Source: Shimia thalassica (GTDB lineage Bacteria; Pseudomonadota; Alphaproteobacteria; Rhodobacterales; Rhodobacteraceae). Taken from it: a stretch of 64,000 nt of DNA. A program made the translations under genes and the position numbers. Within the stretch, counting starts at the first letter, position 1, and every line of letters begins with the position of its first letter. The stretch is taken from NCBI RefSeq assembly GCF_001458215.1, contig NZ_CYTW01000002.1, positions 605,384 through 669,383 of the forward strand, in the 5' to 3' direction. Of this stretch, positions 54,756 to 64,000 are shown piece after piece. The notes beneath the pieces were generated by a model. That model saw nothing but the letters and a program-made list of their open reading frames with translations. It did not search any database and was not told the DNA's origin.

Positions 54756-55228
54756 GAGGTCCTCCCAGAATCACCGATATATTATATATAATATTTAATT
54801 CTGGAAGTATTTTCCTGTCCGTCGATCAGATGCTTCGCTTGGAACGGACAGTTTCGATAAGACAGGTTTGCGCCAACACTATTCGAATAGGCGGGGCCGA
54901 GCTTACCAGTGTTTTACACCAGCGCAGTGGTTGTCCCCTTTGCTACGCGACGTCGCAGCATGTCAGAAATGAAAAAACGGCAGCATTGGGCCGTTGGTGC
55001 CGATCGACATAACCGGCGGGATGCAGACGTTCGCCGCATTGGCGAAGCCTTCAGAAGGGCGATGCAAAAGCGGACATTGTCATTGCAATGGTCAATTTAA
55101 CTTAGCCATTTGAGATGCCCGTCCTTCTGGGACGTGCAGAGACCCGATGCCGCCATGGTCGCTTCGAGCGAAAGCCAAACATAAGTTGCGGCTCTGTGAA
55201 ATAATCTGATCCGCGCGCTGAGCAACGT
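54756..55228. other. Intergenic region with operon promoter, no gene seen
   Basis: 473 bases between the panB-like start and the photolyase stop, both on the minus strand. It holds the panB promoter region with the AT-rich palindrome at 54779-54794 and presumably the terminator of the photolyase operon, which I could not identify. Short frames here have no recognisable features. Confidence 0.5.
54779..54794. promoter_or_regulatory. 16-bp perfect AT palindrome: candidate GntR operator/promoter
   Basis: ATATTATATATAATAT is its own complement and lies 24-39 bases before the panB-like ATG. It is the position expected for a -10 region and for an operator of the GntR-type regulator encoded at the end of the same operon. 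Confidence 0.55.
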
Positions 55229-56761
55229 TTAAAACAATGATAACTGCCTTGTGTCGTCATTTTTCTTGCGCGCTCCCTGCATGGAAGAACGATTTCGGCT
55301 TCCTAGTTTTTGGTAAACTGCGTTGGCGGATGCTCGAAAATTGCGTCCATTGCGCACTTCTGAAATTCGTTTTTTAGCGACTCTCGCTGCAACTTCATGA
55401 TCAACAATACGTTCAGGGTAATCGCGCCCTACCTTAAAATCGAGATTTTCAATCAATGTGCGCTCCCAAGTCCATGGCGTGTGGATGAATTCGCTTGGCA
55501 CGGCTTTGAGTTCGGGAACCCATTTTCGGATAAACGCGCCTGAAGGGTCATGCTCTTTCGATTGTTTGACAGGGTTGTACACACGCATTGCGTTGATACC
55601 GGTCACACCAGATTGCATTTGAAGCTGGCTGTAGTGAATTCCGGGTTCATAGTCGGTAAATATCTTCGCTAAATGATGCCCTGTCATGCGCCAATCGAGC
55701 CATAACTGATAGCTTGCAAAGCTCACCAACATCGCACGCATTCGAAAGGTGATCCATCCTTCGCTTACAAGGTTGCGCATGCACGCATCGATGAATGGGT
55801 ATCCGGTTTGTCCGGTTGCCCACGCTTCAAAATACGCTTCGTTGTGCTCGTTCTCGCGTAGACCTTCGAAGGCTGGGTGCATACATTTTGTTTCAATCTC
55901 TGGCTGGTCTTCGATTTTCTGAACGAAATGACATCTCCAAGCCAGACGCGAACCAAAAGCGCTCAAGTTACGGCCAAAGTTCTTTTTTTCTAACGGTGAC
56001 AACTGAGCGCGGCGTTTCGCAAGCGATTGCACGACTTCGCGTACAGACAAAGATCCCCAAGCAAGATGCGCTGAGAGCCGCGAGCAGTTGATTTCAGACG
56101 CGCCTGGGGCAGAGATATGGGACAGGTATCGTTGTGAACGCAGCATTAGGAAACTGCGTAGATCTTCAACTGCCGCCTCTCTCCCACCCTTTTGGACCCT
56201 CCCGACAAGGGGCGCGCCAAATAATGGACACTCCTTTTCAGGTAAAGCATCCGTGTTTATCGGCGCCGATATAAGCCCTTTGACCTTTGGCAGTAGATCT
56301 TCGGCCATGCGGGTGTTTCTGATCCTCGACCAATCATCGCGGCTACGCAATCGACGTACAACGCCGTTGGATGGAAATTCATGCAGCGTGATTTTTCGAT
56401 CTGCACAAAGCCGTGACACGGAAAGATCACGTGCATACGTCCATTCGTTTCCCGTTTCTTCATGGGCAAAGATATCAGTGATACCATGTGTGCGCTGCAG
56501 GCTGTCGATGACCTCAACCGCGTCGCCTACCTTTATGATAAGCGGTTGCCCAAGGTCAGTCAGACGTTTGTTCAGGTCAACGAGGCAGTCGTGGATGAAG
56601 TGCCAGTGACGTCGTGATGCGAAGGGTTGTTGCCAGTATTCGGGTTCGACGATGTAAAGAGGGATTACAGTGCGATCTAAGTGTGATGCCGCCAACAACG
56701 GCGCGTGATCTCGGACGCGCAGATCTCGTTTGAACCAAACAATGCAGGGAGGTTGTGACAT
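55229..56761 (-). CDS. Deoxyribodipyrimidine photolyase / cryptochrome (classical domain order)
   Basis: A 510-residue flavoprotein starting at the ATG at 56761. The N-terminal alpha/beta antenna domain ([31 protein letters not shown]) is followed by the FAD domain from about residue 260 ([75 protein letters not shown]). The C-terminal tail is basic and Ser-rich. Last gene of a six-gene operon. CPD or (6-4) specificity, or a sensory role, cannot be told from sequence alone. Confidence 0.92.
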   Translation of the reverse strand: MSQPPCIVWFKRDLRVRDHAPLLAASHLDRTVIPLYIVEPEYWQQPFASRRHWHFIHDCLVDLNKRLTDLGQPLIIKVGDAVEVIDSLQRTHGITDIFAHEETGNEWTYARDLSVSRLCADRKITLHEFPSNGVVRRLRSRDDWSRIRNTRMAEDLLPKVKGLISAPINTDALPEKECPLFGAPLVGRVQKGGREAAVEDLRSFLMLRSQRYLSHISAPGASEINCSRLSAHLAWGSLSVREVVQSLAKRRAQLSPLEKKNFGRNLSAFGSRLAWRCHFVQKIEDQPEIETKCMHPAFEGLRENEHNEAYFEAWATGQTGYPFIDACMRNLVSEGWITFRMRAMLVSFASYQLWLDWRMTGHHLAKIFTDYEPGIHYSQLQMQSGVTGINAMRVYNPVKQSKEHDPSGAFIRKWVPELKAVPSEFIHTPWTWERTLIENLDFKVGRDYPERIVDHEVAARVAKKRISEVRNGRNFRASANAVYQKLGSRNRSSMQGARKKNDDTRQLSLF

Positions 56762-56771
56762 CAAGGAGAGC

Positions 56772-56996
56772 CTACTTATACGCTTGTCTGCGATCCCCAA
56801 AGGACCGAACGCGCCTGCGCCATGCTTTGTAGCTTCCGCTTTTCAACTCACGTCGCATCAGAGTTTTCACTTGGCTGTCGCTGATTCCGTATTCGGCTTG
56901 GATGTCGGAGAAGCTTGTGTGGTCTGACAGCGCCATTTCAATCACTCCGCTGATGAGATCTGGGGACAGTTCGGTGAAGTTAGAATGTTTGGGCAT
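56772..56996 (-). CDS. DUF2805 (TIGR03643) small HTH-like protein
   Basis: A 74-residue basic protein. The start is placed at the ATG at 56996, with GGAG six bases before it. [51 protein letters not shown] is the TIGR03643 pattern, with an HTH-like Q-x-E-Y-G-I-x-D-x-Q-V-K. Family members are often next to photolyase genes; function is unknown. Overlaps the end of the reversed-domain photolyase gene by 17 bp and ends 10 bp before the classical photolyase start. Confidence 0.88.
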   Translation of the reverse strand: MPKHSNFTELSPDLISGVIEMALSDHTSFSDIQAEYGISDSQVKTLMRRELKSGSYKAWRRRVRSFGDRRQAYK

Positions 56997-58233
56997 CGGA
57001 GACTCCAAGGTCTGACAAAATGGACGGGATCATTTTCTTAAGCTTAAAGAAGCCCTTCGTCGCATGGGGCCACGTGATCGTATCATAGGGGCGCTGTTGC
57101 TGGTGGAGGGTAATACCCTCCTGTGCCAAAACATTTTGCAGGTTTGCCAGTTTTGTTGCGCTGGGTCCAACTGGCGCAAATGCCGTTAAAACCTGAGACG
57201 TGCCAGCCTGCTCTGCGGCTGTGATAACCGTGGACGTCCAATCGTTTGTAACGGTAGCATTCTCCTGCCCGCCAAGCCGTAACACCGCATCTGCCACGGC
57301 ACCTTTTTTGAAGGTGGCGGACTTTGCGCTTTGATCCGCTTCGCGCGGGGATACCAACCCGACAACATCTTTCGGCGTTCCAGATATGAAGGTTTCTGGC
57401 TGGCAATCTTCCTCTGTTATCAAAAATAGGAAATCTTTTTGAATAGGTGATTGCGATGGCACGAACGGAACGAAAGGATGGATATCGTTCTCAATCAACG
57501 GCTCTGCAGTTTGGGCCAACTGGCCGATTGGTTCAAAAGTACCTCGCGTGTATTTGGCTATGTTGGATGGTCGCGCCAGATATGTCTTTCCTTTGGTGTG
57601 AAGCCCACCGACCCAGCGCCAGCTCAGCGTATTTGACGCCGGATCGCCGTCAATCAAATGTGTCAGGAAAAAATGCGCGCCCAGTTCCCACGGCAGACGC
57701 AACGTGAAAATCCAGATCGAAGCAAACCACATGCGCGCGTGATTGTGTAGATATCCGGTTTCTTTCAACTCATGACACCAATGGTCAAAGCAAGTAATTC
57801 CCGTGCGACCGCCAATGGCGCTTTGGTAATCCGTGTTGTGATGCACGTTGCGTTCTAATCCATTCTGCGCTGTCCGAAGGCCACTTTGGTACCCCGTCCA
57901 AACGCTAGGATGTTGTTGCATCCAGCCTTTGAAATATCCGCGCCAGAAGACCTCTTGGATGAATTTCATTGCAGCATTGGGGCTGTGCCGCGCAAGCGTA
58001 TGCGCCAGCACCTCTTCTTCGGTTATCAGGCGATGCCGTATCCACGGTGATAAAGCAGAGACCGTGCTACGCTCGGTCGGACCAAGGTCATAGTTTCGGC
58101 TTGCTGTGTAATGGGCCGATGTGCGCGATGCGAAGTCATCTAACCGCGCGAGACCGGCCTGTCTTGTCGGTTCAAATGCAACGGTCTCTGGATGGCCGAG
58201 GAGATCGGCATACACGTCTTCTGTTGTCGTCAT
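56980..58233 (-). CDS. Photolyase-like protein with reversed domain order (FAD domain first)
   Basis: A 417-residue protein. The photolyase FAD-binding domain occupies the N-terminal 240 residues ([89 protein letters not shown]). An alpha/beta domain follows (about 265-410; [65 protein letters not shown]), which resembles the antenna domain normally found first. The start overlaps the DUF2256 stop as ATGA. Activity unknown. Confidence 0.85.
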   Translation of the reverse strand: MTTTEDVYADLLGHPETVAFEPTRQAGLARLDDFASRTSAHYTASRNYDLGPTERSTVSALSPWIRHRLITEEEVLAHTLARHSPNAAMKFIQEVFWRGYFKGWMQQHPSVWTGYQSGLRTAQNGLERNVHHNTDYQSAIGGRTGITCFDHWCHELKETGYLHNHARMWFASIWIFTLRLPWELGAHFFLTHLIDGDPASNTLSWRWVGGLHTKGKTYLARPSNIAKYTRGTFEPIGQLAQTAEPLIENDIHPFVPFVPSQSPIQKDFLFLITEEDCQPETFISGTPKDVVGLVSPREADQSAKSATFKKGAVADAVLRLGGQENATVTNDWTSTVITAAEQAGTSQVLTAFAPVGPSATKLANLQNVLAQEGITLHQQQRPYDTITWPHATKGFFKLKKMIPSILSDLGVSDAQTF

Positions 58234-58397
58234 TTTGAACCATCCTTGATGATTTGCGCATGGATCGAGCCCCGAGTCCAGCGGCAGCGCTCAGAGCAAT
58301 ATTTGACCTCGTCCCAGACCTTTGCCCATTTCTTTCGCCACGCGAATGGCCGCCCGCAGGTTACGCAGGTTTTCTGCGGCAGGTCAGACTTTTTCAT
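58230..58397 (-). CDS. DUF2256 zinc-binding small protein
   Basis: A 55-residue protein starting at the ATG at 58397 ([11 protein letters not shown]). Four Cys in C-x2-C-G-R-P-F-x-W-R-K-K-W and W-D-E-V-K-Y-C-S-x2-C suit one zinc ion. DUF2256 genes are typically beside Fe-S cryptochrome/photolyase genes. It overlaps the upstream photolyase gene by 14 bp and the downstream gene by 4 bp (ATGA), so it is tightly coupled. Confidence 0.9.
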   Translation of the reverse strand: MKKSDLPQKTCVTCGRPFAWRKKWAKVWDEVKYCSERCRWTRGSIHAQIIKDGSK

Positions 58398-59916
58398 TGG
58401 CTTGCAACGCATTGAAAAACCGCCCGCTGTCATCTTGTATCGCCTGGCGTTTTTCGTCGTTCATCCGATCAAGGCTCTTATACATAAAGCCCATGCGCGG
58501 ATTCCCACGCAGTTTAACATCATTGCGCGCCACGAAGTCCCAATAAAGGTAATTGAACGGGCACGCCTTTGGCCCATTCTTGACTGTTGGTTTGTATGTG
58601 CACGACCCACAATAGTTGGACATTTTGTTGATGTAGCTGCCGCTGGCTGCATACGGTTTCGAGGCAAGCAGTCCCCCGTCGGCAAACAGGATCATGCCCA
58701 AAACACTTGGCAGCTCAACCCATTCATAGGCATCCGCATAAACCAGCAGATACCATTCGTTGACCTCATCGGGATCCAACCCCACCAAGAGCGCGAAATT
58801 CCCCAGCACCATGAGGCGTTGAATATGATGTGCATAAGCATTCTGTTTCGTTTCCGTGATGCACTGCCGCATGCAGTTCATCATCGTGTCGCCGGTCCAA
58901 TAGAATTCTGGAAGCGCGCGTTCTGCTTCAAGGAAGTTCGCGGCTTTGTAGTCCGGCATTTTCAGCCAGTAAATACCGCGAACATATTCACGCCAGCCAA
59001 GGATCTGGCGAATGAAGCCTTCGACCGCGTTTAGAGGGGCGGTCCCATCATGATAGGCCGCCTCGGCGCGCGAAATACATTCCAGCGGGTTCAAAAGACC
59101 GCAGTTCAGGTAAAGCGCAATATGGCTGTGATACATCCACGGTTCGCCTTCGATCATTACGTCTTGATAGTCACCGAACAAGCGCAAACGTCGGGCGATA
59201 AATTCATCAAGAGCCGCTAAAGCTTGATCGCGGGTTACAGCGAAATGAAAGGGAAACAGATCACCGAAATGGTCCGGAAAATAAGTTTCGACAAGGGCAA
59301 TGACATCTTGTGTGATCCCGTCCGGATCAGACTTGTATGTCTCTGGAATATCCATGCCATTCGTCGGCGGTTTCCTGTTCTCTGCATCGTAATTCCATTG
59401 GCCGCCAATCGGTTCCTCAGCATCCATCAAGATTGAGTATTTGCGCCGCATTTCGCGGTAAAAGTATTCCATCCGCAATTGTTTGCGACCAACGGCCCAA
59501 CGGACGAAATCGTCTGTCGAACACAAGAACCGATCGTCTTCGCGCATCACAACAGGCACAGAAAGATCATCAGCCAGAACATCAAATTCGCTTTGCAATC
59601 GATGCTCACCGGGTCTTGCAAGGACCAACTCATCACATTGATGAAGGTTGATGGCCTTTTTGATTTCACCTAGCAGCGACCCGCTGTTGTTCGGATCGTC
59701 ATAGGTCACATAGCGCACCTGCAGCCCTCGATCCCTAAGCTCACGCGCGAAATGACGCATCGCGCTGAACACAAATGCGATCTTCTTTTTGTGGTACTTC
59801 ACATAGGTTGCTTCTTGCCGAACCTCGCACATTAAGATCAAATCATCGCTTGCGACATCTGACAGGCTTGACGTCGACAGACTAAGCTGATCACCGAGGA
59901 TAAGACGAAGTTTCAT
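58384..59916 (-). CDS. phrB: Iron-sulfur bacterial cryptochrome/photolyase (FeS-BCP, (6-4) photolyase type)
   Basis: A 510-residue protein of the CryB/PhrB class. The N-terminus is the distinct alpha/beta domain of this class ([16 protein letters not shown]). The Fe-S ligands are a Cys in TMMNCMRQC near residue 350 and three in NYCGSC...[12 protein letters not shown] near 437-455. Flavin-site segments include [18 protein letters not shown] and [37 protein letters not shown]. Members repair (6-4) photoproducts or act as light sensors. It follows the small exported-protein gene at 14 bp. Confidence 0.95.
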   Translation of the reverse strand: MKLRLILGDQLSLSTSSLSDVASDDLILMCEVRQEATYVKYHKKKIAFVFSAMRHFARELRDRGLQVRYVTYDDPNNSGSLLGEIKKAINLHQCDELVLARPGEHRLQSEFDVLADDLSVPVVMREDDRFLCSTDDFVRWAVGRKQLRMEYFYREMRRKYSILMDAEEPIGGQWNYDAENRKPPTNGMDIPETYKSDPDGITQDVIALVETYFPDHFGDLFPFHFAVTRDQALAALDEFIARRLRLFGDYQDVMIEGEPWMYHSHIALYLNCGLLNPLECISRAEAAYHDGTAPLNAVEGFIRQILGWREYVRGIYWLKMPDYKAANFLEAERALPEFYWTGDTMMNCMRQCITETKQNAYAHHIQRLMVLGNFALLVGLDPDEVNEWYLLVYADAYEWVELPSVLGMILFADGGLLASKPYAASGSYINKMSNYCGSCTYKPTVKNGPKACPFNYLYWDFVARNDVKLRGNPRMGFMYKSLDRMNDEKRQAIQDDSGRFFNALQANEKV

Positions 59917-59930
59917 CTACTGATGGACCG

Positions 59931-60443
59931 CTATGCGTCGCAGCTTGGCGTGAATATCAGTACCTGCGCCTCGGTATCCATCGCCGCAGAATAGGTGCCT
60001 CCGGCTGCATACAACGAAACCGTCGTTCCGCTGATTTCGCTATCGGCGACCGTGATCGCACGAGTGCCAATTGTATCGTCAACATCGATTGTGAAGGCGA
60101 TTGTCTTACTCACACCGAGGCCGAACATGTCAAACACTGCGCGCTGATCACCATCTTTGACCGAGGGCTGTGCCATCAAATATTCCGCGACTGATGTAAC
60201 TTCGAAAGGCTGAAAGACCTTAACGCCCGGACCTTCGTTCGTGACATCAAATATCAAACCTGCACTCGAATTGACAAAATCAATCGCAAATTGCCCTGCG
60301 CCCAACGCGCAATAGCCAACGTTTGTTATTACGAAACGATCTTTCGGCGCACCTTCGATAAACTCGACTTGCAAATCTGCTGTTGCAGAGCCTGCAAGCG
60401 CCACAGTCGTAATGATGCTGAGCGGTAAGGTGAACTTCTTCAT
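59931..60443 (-). CDS. Exported 'aggregation factor core'-like protein
   Basis: A 170-residue protein with signal peptide (cleavage after GSATA). The mature part (VEFIEGAPKDRFVITNVGYCALG, SAGLIFDVTNEGPGVKVFQPFEV, IAFTIDVDDTIGTRAITVADSEISG) matches a conserved exported family in Rhodobacteraceae that I know as 'aggregation factor core'; its role is not established. Two Cys may form a disulfide. It is the first gene of the photolyase operon, behind a candidate RpoE-type promoter, which is odd for a periplasmic protein. Confidence 0.75.
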   Translation of the reverse strand: MKKFTLPLSIITTVALAGSATADLQVEFIEGAPKDRFVITNVGYCALGAGQFAIDFVNSSAGLIFDVTNEGPGVKVFQPFEVTSVAEYLMAQPSVKDGDQRAVFDMFGLGVSKTIAFTIDVDDTIGTRAITVADSEISGTTVSLYAAGGTYSAAMDTEAQVLIFTPSCDA

Positions 60444-60472
60444 GTTTGGTCTCCAAAAAAAACGTTTGGAGT

Positions 60473-60500
60473 GTTACGCTTCAAGGATCGCCATGGATCA
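60473..60500 (-). promoter_or_regulatory. Candidate RpoE (ECF11)-type promoter of the photolyase operon
   Basis: On the minus strand TGATCC (60500-60495) is followed after 16 bases by CGTAAC (60478-60473), 30 bases before the first ATG. A TGATCC -35 and a CGTAA-like -10 are what I recall for RpoE-ChrR promoters of Rhodobacter sphaeroides, whose regulon includes a photolyase gene. Spacing is about one base short of what I recall, so this needs alignment. Confidence 0.5.
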
Positions 60501-60730
60501 ATAAGACAGAATTTGAAAGCTACTTAAATTTTGACACTCTTCCTACTAACTTGGCGACGTTGGCTTCTAAAAATGTAGCAATGTCTGGTTTGAGCCATGA
60601 TTTTGGAAGCGACTTTGTTCGCTTCTTCAAACCAGACCTTAGCCGCGGGAGGCCTTGAGGTCCACTGAGCGGGACGAAGGACTATACACATAAACGCATT
60701 CAAGGAGTGTCTTGAGCATCGCCACTGAAG

Positions 60731-61402
60731 TCAGTGGCCCAGATAGACGGAATATATTCCAAAAGCGCCAACGCCGATGAGACTTAATGCCCAAACAAGA
60801 TCCAGATTAAACCAGGTTTTTGAAAGGAATTTCAATCCCAACCATTGGTATATGATCGTGGCAATGACCCCACCCGCCAAGGTCATAGACAACGTGTGAA
60901 CCGCCGCCACGGTAAACGCAATCATCAGGTTGCTACCCATCAAAGTTTGCGCTGCAACATGGCCTGTTTCGCTAGTACCGACGGCGCAGATACCCAAAAA
61001 GATCGGGACAAGCATCAATCCAGCCCCATGTGCAAGGGCTGCAAGGAAAGACCAGAGTGCCAAACGCGCGGGATGCACACGGGCAAGAATCTTCGGATGC
61101 TGCCGATTGATCAGCAGGTAGATCCCCATTGCGATTACGATTAAGCCCGCCGCGACACGGATCTGCACCTGCCAATCGACAAGAAACACCATCAATGAAA
61201 ATGGCAACAGGATTGCTGTCATCGATAAGAAATGCCCGAGCGCCAGCAGGGCAAGAGCCTTTGGCAATGCGGAATGTTTGCGTTCCATCAAAGCCGCAGA
61301 AACGGCCAGCGGCCAACCCATGCCGGGGTTGATACCATGGTAGACGCCCGAAAAAATGACGGCCCACCATAGGGCCGCCACTGAGATTGCCTCTGCTTCC
61401 AT
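60731..61402 (-). CDS. Integral membrane protein next to methanethiol oxidase
   Basis: A 223-residue protein with six predicted membrane helices. The first helix contains VYHGINPGMGWPLAVSAALMERK and later AALAHGAGLMLVPIF, GSNLMIAF and AAVHTLSMTLAGG; conserved His/Asn in helices recall NiCoT/HupE-like metal transporters, but I cannot assign it. Its ATG directly follows the mtoX stop, so it is cotranscribed. A role in copper or sulfide handling for MtoX is a guess. Confidence 0.75.
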   Translation of the reverse strand: MEAEAISVAALWWAVIFSGVYHGINPGMGWPLAVSAALMERKHSALPKALALLALGHFLSMTAILLPFSLMVFLVDWQVQIRVAAGLIVIAMGIYLLINRQHPKILARVHPARLALWSFLAALAHGAGLMLVPIFLGICAVGTSETGHVAAQTLMGSNLMIAFTVAAVHTLSMTLAGGVIATIIYQWLGLKFLSKTWFNLDLVWALSLIGVGAFGIYSVYLGH

Positions 61403-62803
61403 CTAGACGGACGGGTAACAGAAGCTGTCGGTCGAACAATCACCACCTTCAAGGCGAATTTGGTGAGACCGATAACCTTTCGGGAAATCAACATAGAAGT
61501 CGGGATCAAGTTCCAGACCTCCGTTTTCGCCGACTCGTGCCATAACCATCTGGCCGCCTTCGTCATCTGGGTAGAACTGGTCATCCCATGTCGAATACAG
61601 CGAATTGGTCCAATAGACGCGTTTGCCGTCACGGCTGATTTCGACCATCTGAGGCCCATACGCAAAGGGTTTGCCGTTTGGATGCGCTGCGCCTTTGGCA
61701 ATGCCTCCTACCTCGACTTTACCGGTCAGAACGGGGTTCATCGGGTCAGATACATCATATTGATGCATCTCTCCTTGCCCCCAGCATGCCACATAAAGGT
61801 ATTTGTCATCAAGGCTGAGGTCGATGTCCGTCACAAGTGGGGGCACAGCCTCAAATCCTTGAAGAAGCGGCGGAAGGTTCTCGGCCTTCTCGGGACGCGG
61901 GTCGATGGTAATGGTCTTTTTCGCCTGCCATTTGCCGTCATCATCACGCCACCATGTAAAGATAGCGCCTTGCAAATTGGTTGTATCAACCACAACGCCG
62001 CAGAACCCGTAAGATTTGGTCGGATCGTGGGCGGGACGGATCTCTAGTGCCATCTGGTGGTTTTCACCAAGGTCGATGGTCTGGATGTTTTTGCGCCCAC
62101 GCAGATTCCAAAAGTGGATCGAGTGGCCATATTTGTTGGACAAAAGATCCTCTGGCACGATGCCGTTTTCAAACTGGGGTGGTAGGCCCCATTCTGAGCT
62201 GACCATGTAATCCTGAGGCAAGTTCCACCAGAAATCATAGTGTTTGTCCTGTGGTCCTCGATCCATCTCATAGCGGCCAATCACCTCGAAGCTTTCGCAA
62301 TCCATAATGAAAATGCCGGGAGGTCCGTCGGTCCCATCCGGTCCACCACCGCCAAGGGTTGAGACATAGATACCCTCTGGGCCACAATGAATTGTATGCG
62401 GACGCGAATAGCCGGTTTTCTCGAAAATCTCCTCTGGTTCGATAATCTTGTGGATTTTCGCCTCAAGTGGTTCTTTCGCATCGATCACATAAATCCGGCT
62501 TGAGCGGATACCCGGAACGATCAGGTATCGACGTTCCAAAAAGGCGTGGCCGGTCAGGGGTGACAGCGAAGACGAGCATGCATTCCAACCGAAATGGTGG
62601 AATTCATCACCTTTGTTGGGCACAATAACTGTGTGCACAATCTCACCATACGTGTCTGATTTCTGATTAAGATCTACGACGGCGATGCCGTCTGACTCAG
62701 AGCCATCAGGGCTGAGCATGACCGTAAAGGCATAATTCTCAACGGGTGCTTGCATGGCGAGCTTAGGCGACGCGTGAAACGTCGGATCAGGTCTCAAATT
62801 CAT
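61403..62803 (-). CDS. mtoX: Methanethiol oxidase (SBP56 / selenium-binding protein family)
   Basis: A 466-residue copper enzyme turning methanethiol into formaldehyde, hydrogen sulfide and hydrogen peroxide. The start is at the ATG at 62803 behind GGGAGGAG. Family stretches are FHHFGWNACSSS, RPHTIHCGPEGIYVSTLGG, HYDFWWNLPQDYMVSSEWG, KYGHSIHFWNLRGRKNIQTIDLG, DIDLSLDDKYLYVACWGQGEMHQYDVSDP and the final SHQIRLEGGDCSTDSFCYP, with the conserved His residues of the copper site. No signal peptide is seen. It follows an IclR gene at about 80 bp and precedes a membrane protein. Confidence 0.92.
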   Translation of the reverse strand: MNLRPDPTFHASPKLAMQAPVENYAFTVMLSPDGSESDGIAVVDLNQKSDTYGEIVHTVIVPNKGDEFHHFGWNACSSSLSPLTGHAFLERRYLIVPGIRSSRIYVIDAKEPLEAKIHKIIEPEEIFEKTGYSRPHTIHCGPEGIYVSTLGGGGPDGTDGPPGIFIMDCESFEVIGRYEMDRGPQDKHYDFWWNLPQDYMVSSEWGLPPQFENGIVPEDLLSNKYGHSIHFWNLRGRKNIQTIDLGENHQMALEIRPAHDPTKSYGFCGVVVDTTNLQGAIFTWWRDDDGKWQAKKTITIDPRPEKAENLPPLLQGFEAVPPLVTDIDLSLDDKYLYVACWGQGEMHQYDVSDPMNPVLTGKVEVGGIAKGAAHPNGKPFAYGPQMVEISRDGKRVYWTNSLYSTWDDQFYPDDEGGQMVMARVGENGGLELDPDFYVDFPKGYRSHQIRLEGGDCSTDSFCYPSV

Positions 62804-62883
62804 TATGTTCTCCTCCCAGAGTGATTGCCCCGAAATTCCTGAGGCTTTTTCAAGCCGGATCACCGGCCCGGTACTTCAGTTGA

Positions 62884-63642
62884 TTAAACCTCCGCTACAT
62901 TGCAGAGCTGAATTGCTCCGCTGATTTTCTCTGCCAAATCGATAAGTTTGACGCCAATATCCTCCCGATATTGGGCTTCAAACCGCCTGATTGGCCCGAC
63001 TGCACCGACGCTGAACGTTGCGCCGATGTTTCCGATCGTGATGGGGGCGGCAACACTTGCGACCCCCATATCGATTTCCTGATCGCACTCGGCGTATCCC
63101 CGCGCTGCGATGTCTTTGAACTCTGCCCGCAGGACTTCAGGTGTGGTTTTGGTATGTTCGGTATATGCCTTGAGCGTCTCTTGCAGGATTGTCTCTTGAA
63201 ACTCGCCTTCCGTGAAAGCGGCAATTGCTTTGGAGCAGGAACAGGCGTGCATTGGCCGAACACCAAGGCCGGGATGTATGAACGCTCGCGCCGGATCGTC
63301 TGGCGTTTCAACGTGGATAATCTCGACCTTTCGATTGCGAAAACGCGCCAGAAATACGGTTTCGTTGAAATTGATCGCTGCGGTTTTCAAAAGTGGCGCG
63401 GCCGCCTTGCGTACATCCACATCTGCTTTGCCAAGAAGCGCGATCCGTATCAGCCGTTCTCCGATGACCACCTTGCCGTCCGCATCAGACTGTTCCAGCA
63501 GGCGCTGTTCCTGCAATGTCTGGACAAGACGATAGCAGGACGCCTTGGGCAAACCTGTTGCCTTTTGCAGCTCTGCCACCGTGATGGGGCGGCCAGCAAT
63601 GGCAACCAGTTCGAGAAGGGCAATCATCCGTTCAAGATGCAA
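62884..63642 (-). CDS. IclR family transcriptional regulator
   Basis: About 252 residues. The start is uncertain: a TTG at 63642 has AGAGGA nine bases upstream, a TTG at 63660 and an ATG at 63627 are alternatives. N-terminal winged HTH (RPITVAELQKATGLPKASCYRLVQTLQEQRLL) and C-terminal effector domain (HPGLGVRPMHACSCSKAIAAF; YAECDQEIDMGVASVAAPI) are complete. Same strand as mtoX and divergent from the formaldehyde dehydrogenase gene, so it may control both. Confidence 0.92.
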   Translation of the reverse strand: MHLERMIALLELVAIAGRPITVAELQKATGLPKASCYRLVQTLQEQRLLEQSDADGKVVIGERLIRIALLGKADVDVRKAAAPLLKTAAINFNETVFLARFRNRKVEIIHVETPDDPARAFIHPGLGVRPMHACSCSKAIAAFTEGEFQETILQETLKAYTEHTKTTPEVLRAEFKDIAARGYAECDQEIDMGVASVAAPITIGNIGATFSVGAVGPIRRFEAQYREDIGVKLIDLAEKISGAIQLCNVAEV

Positions 63643-63705
63643 GTTGACGAATCCTCTCAAAAAACGAGACTGTGTCCCAAAATATGATAATAGAATGTTT
63701 CTTAA

Positions 63706-64000
<295 letters not shown>

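Noticed and set aside
58192..59034. A 280-codon plus-strand open frame
   Set aside because: Antisense to the FeS photolyase, including its conserved Cys segment.

Overview
The window looks like chromosomal DNA of a marine alphaproteobacterium of the Roseobacter group (Rhodobacteraceae). The evidence is protein content rather than any marker gene: a glnB-glnA pair next to a fused NAD(P)HX repair gene, a DmdA-like methyltransferase, a methanethiol oxidase, several photolyases, a tripartite tricarboxylate transporter (TTT), many AraC-type regulators and moderately high G+C. I see no rRNA, CRISPR array, insertion sequence, prophage or replication origin. One tRNA-Leu is present.

Layout. 1-7.5 kb: the 3' end of a DUF3445 gene, a flavodoxin, an unknown anchored protein, glnA-glnB, nnr and an exported protein. 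7.6-13.4 kb: tRNA-Leu(UAG), exported proteins including an R-type lectin, a GST/YafY divergent pair and an AraC regulator. 13.5-22.2 kb: a large acidic repeat protein with a lysozyme-like N-terminus, an AraC regulator, a periplasmic amidohydrolase, an M20 peptidase, MarC and a P-loop kinase. 22.4-31.2 kb: two tandem DUF1254/DUF1214 proteins, AraC regulators, an acyl-CoA dehydrogenase, and an SDR/LysR pair. 31.3-36.9 kb: a solitary 'mobile mystery protein A', a YqiJ/flotillin pair, and an AraC/NmrA/DUF4345 group. 37-40.2 kb: an Old-Yellow-Enzyme-type flavoprotein divergent from a homocysteine S-methyltransferase-like protein.

The most unusual part is 40.3-54.8 kb, a catabolic locus arranged as three operons. 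Minus strand: tctC-tctB-tctA-sulfatase-(broken 2-hydroxyacid dehydrogenase). Plus strand: marR-sulfatase-D-2-hydroxyacid dehydrogenase-AbrB permease-formylglycine-generating enzyme. Minus strand: panB-like-Rieske oxygenase-DmdA-like THF methyltransferase-gntR. It therefore holds two sulfatases, their own maturase, an uptake system, two kinds of 2-hydroxyacid oxidase (one now a pseudogene), an oxygenase and two folate-linked C1 enzymes. My reading is uptake and desulfation of a small sulfate ester, oxidation of the released hydroxy acid, and demethylation with the C1 unit passed to folate. The substrate is unknown and the scheme is inference.

55.2-60.4 kb is a six-gene light-repair operon: an exported 'aggregation factor core'-like protein, an Fe-S bacterial cryptochrome/photolyase, a DUF2256 zinc protein, a photolyase-like protein with its two domains in reversed order, a DUF2805 protein and a classical photolyase/cryptochrome. 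A TGATCC...CGTAAC element in front of it resembles promoters of the RpoE-ChrR singlet-oxygen response. 60.7-64 kb holds methanethiol oxidase with a membrane protein, an IclR regulator, and the start of a glutathione-dependent formaldehyde dehydrogenase, which together make sense as methanethiol oxidation plus removal of the formaldehyde produced.
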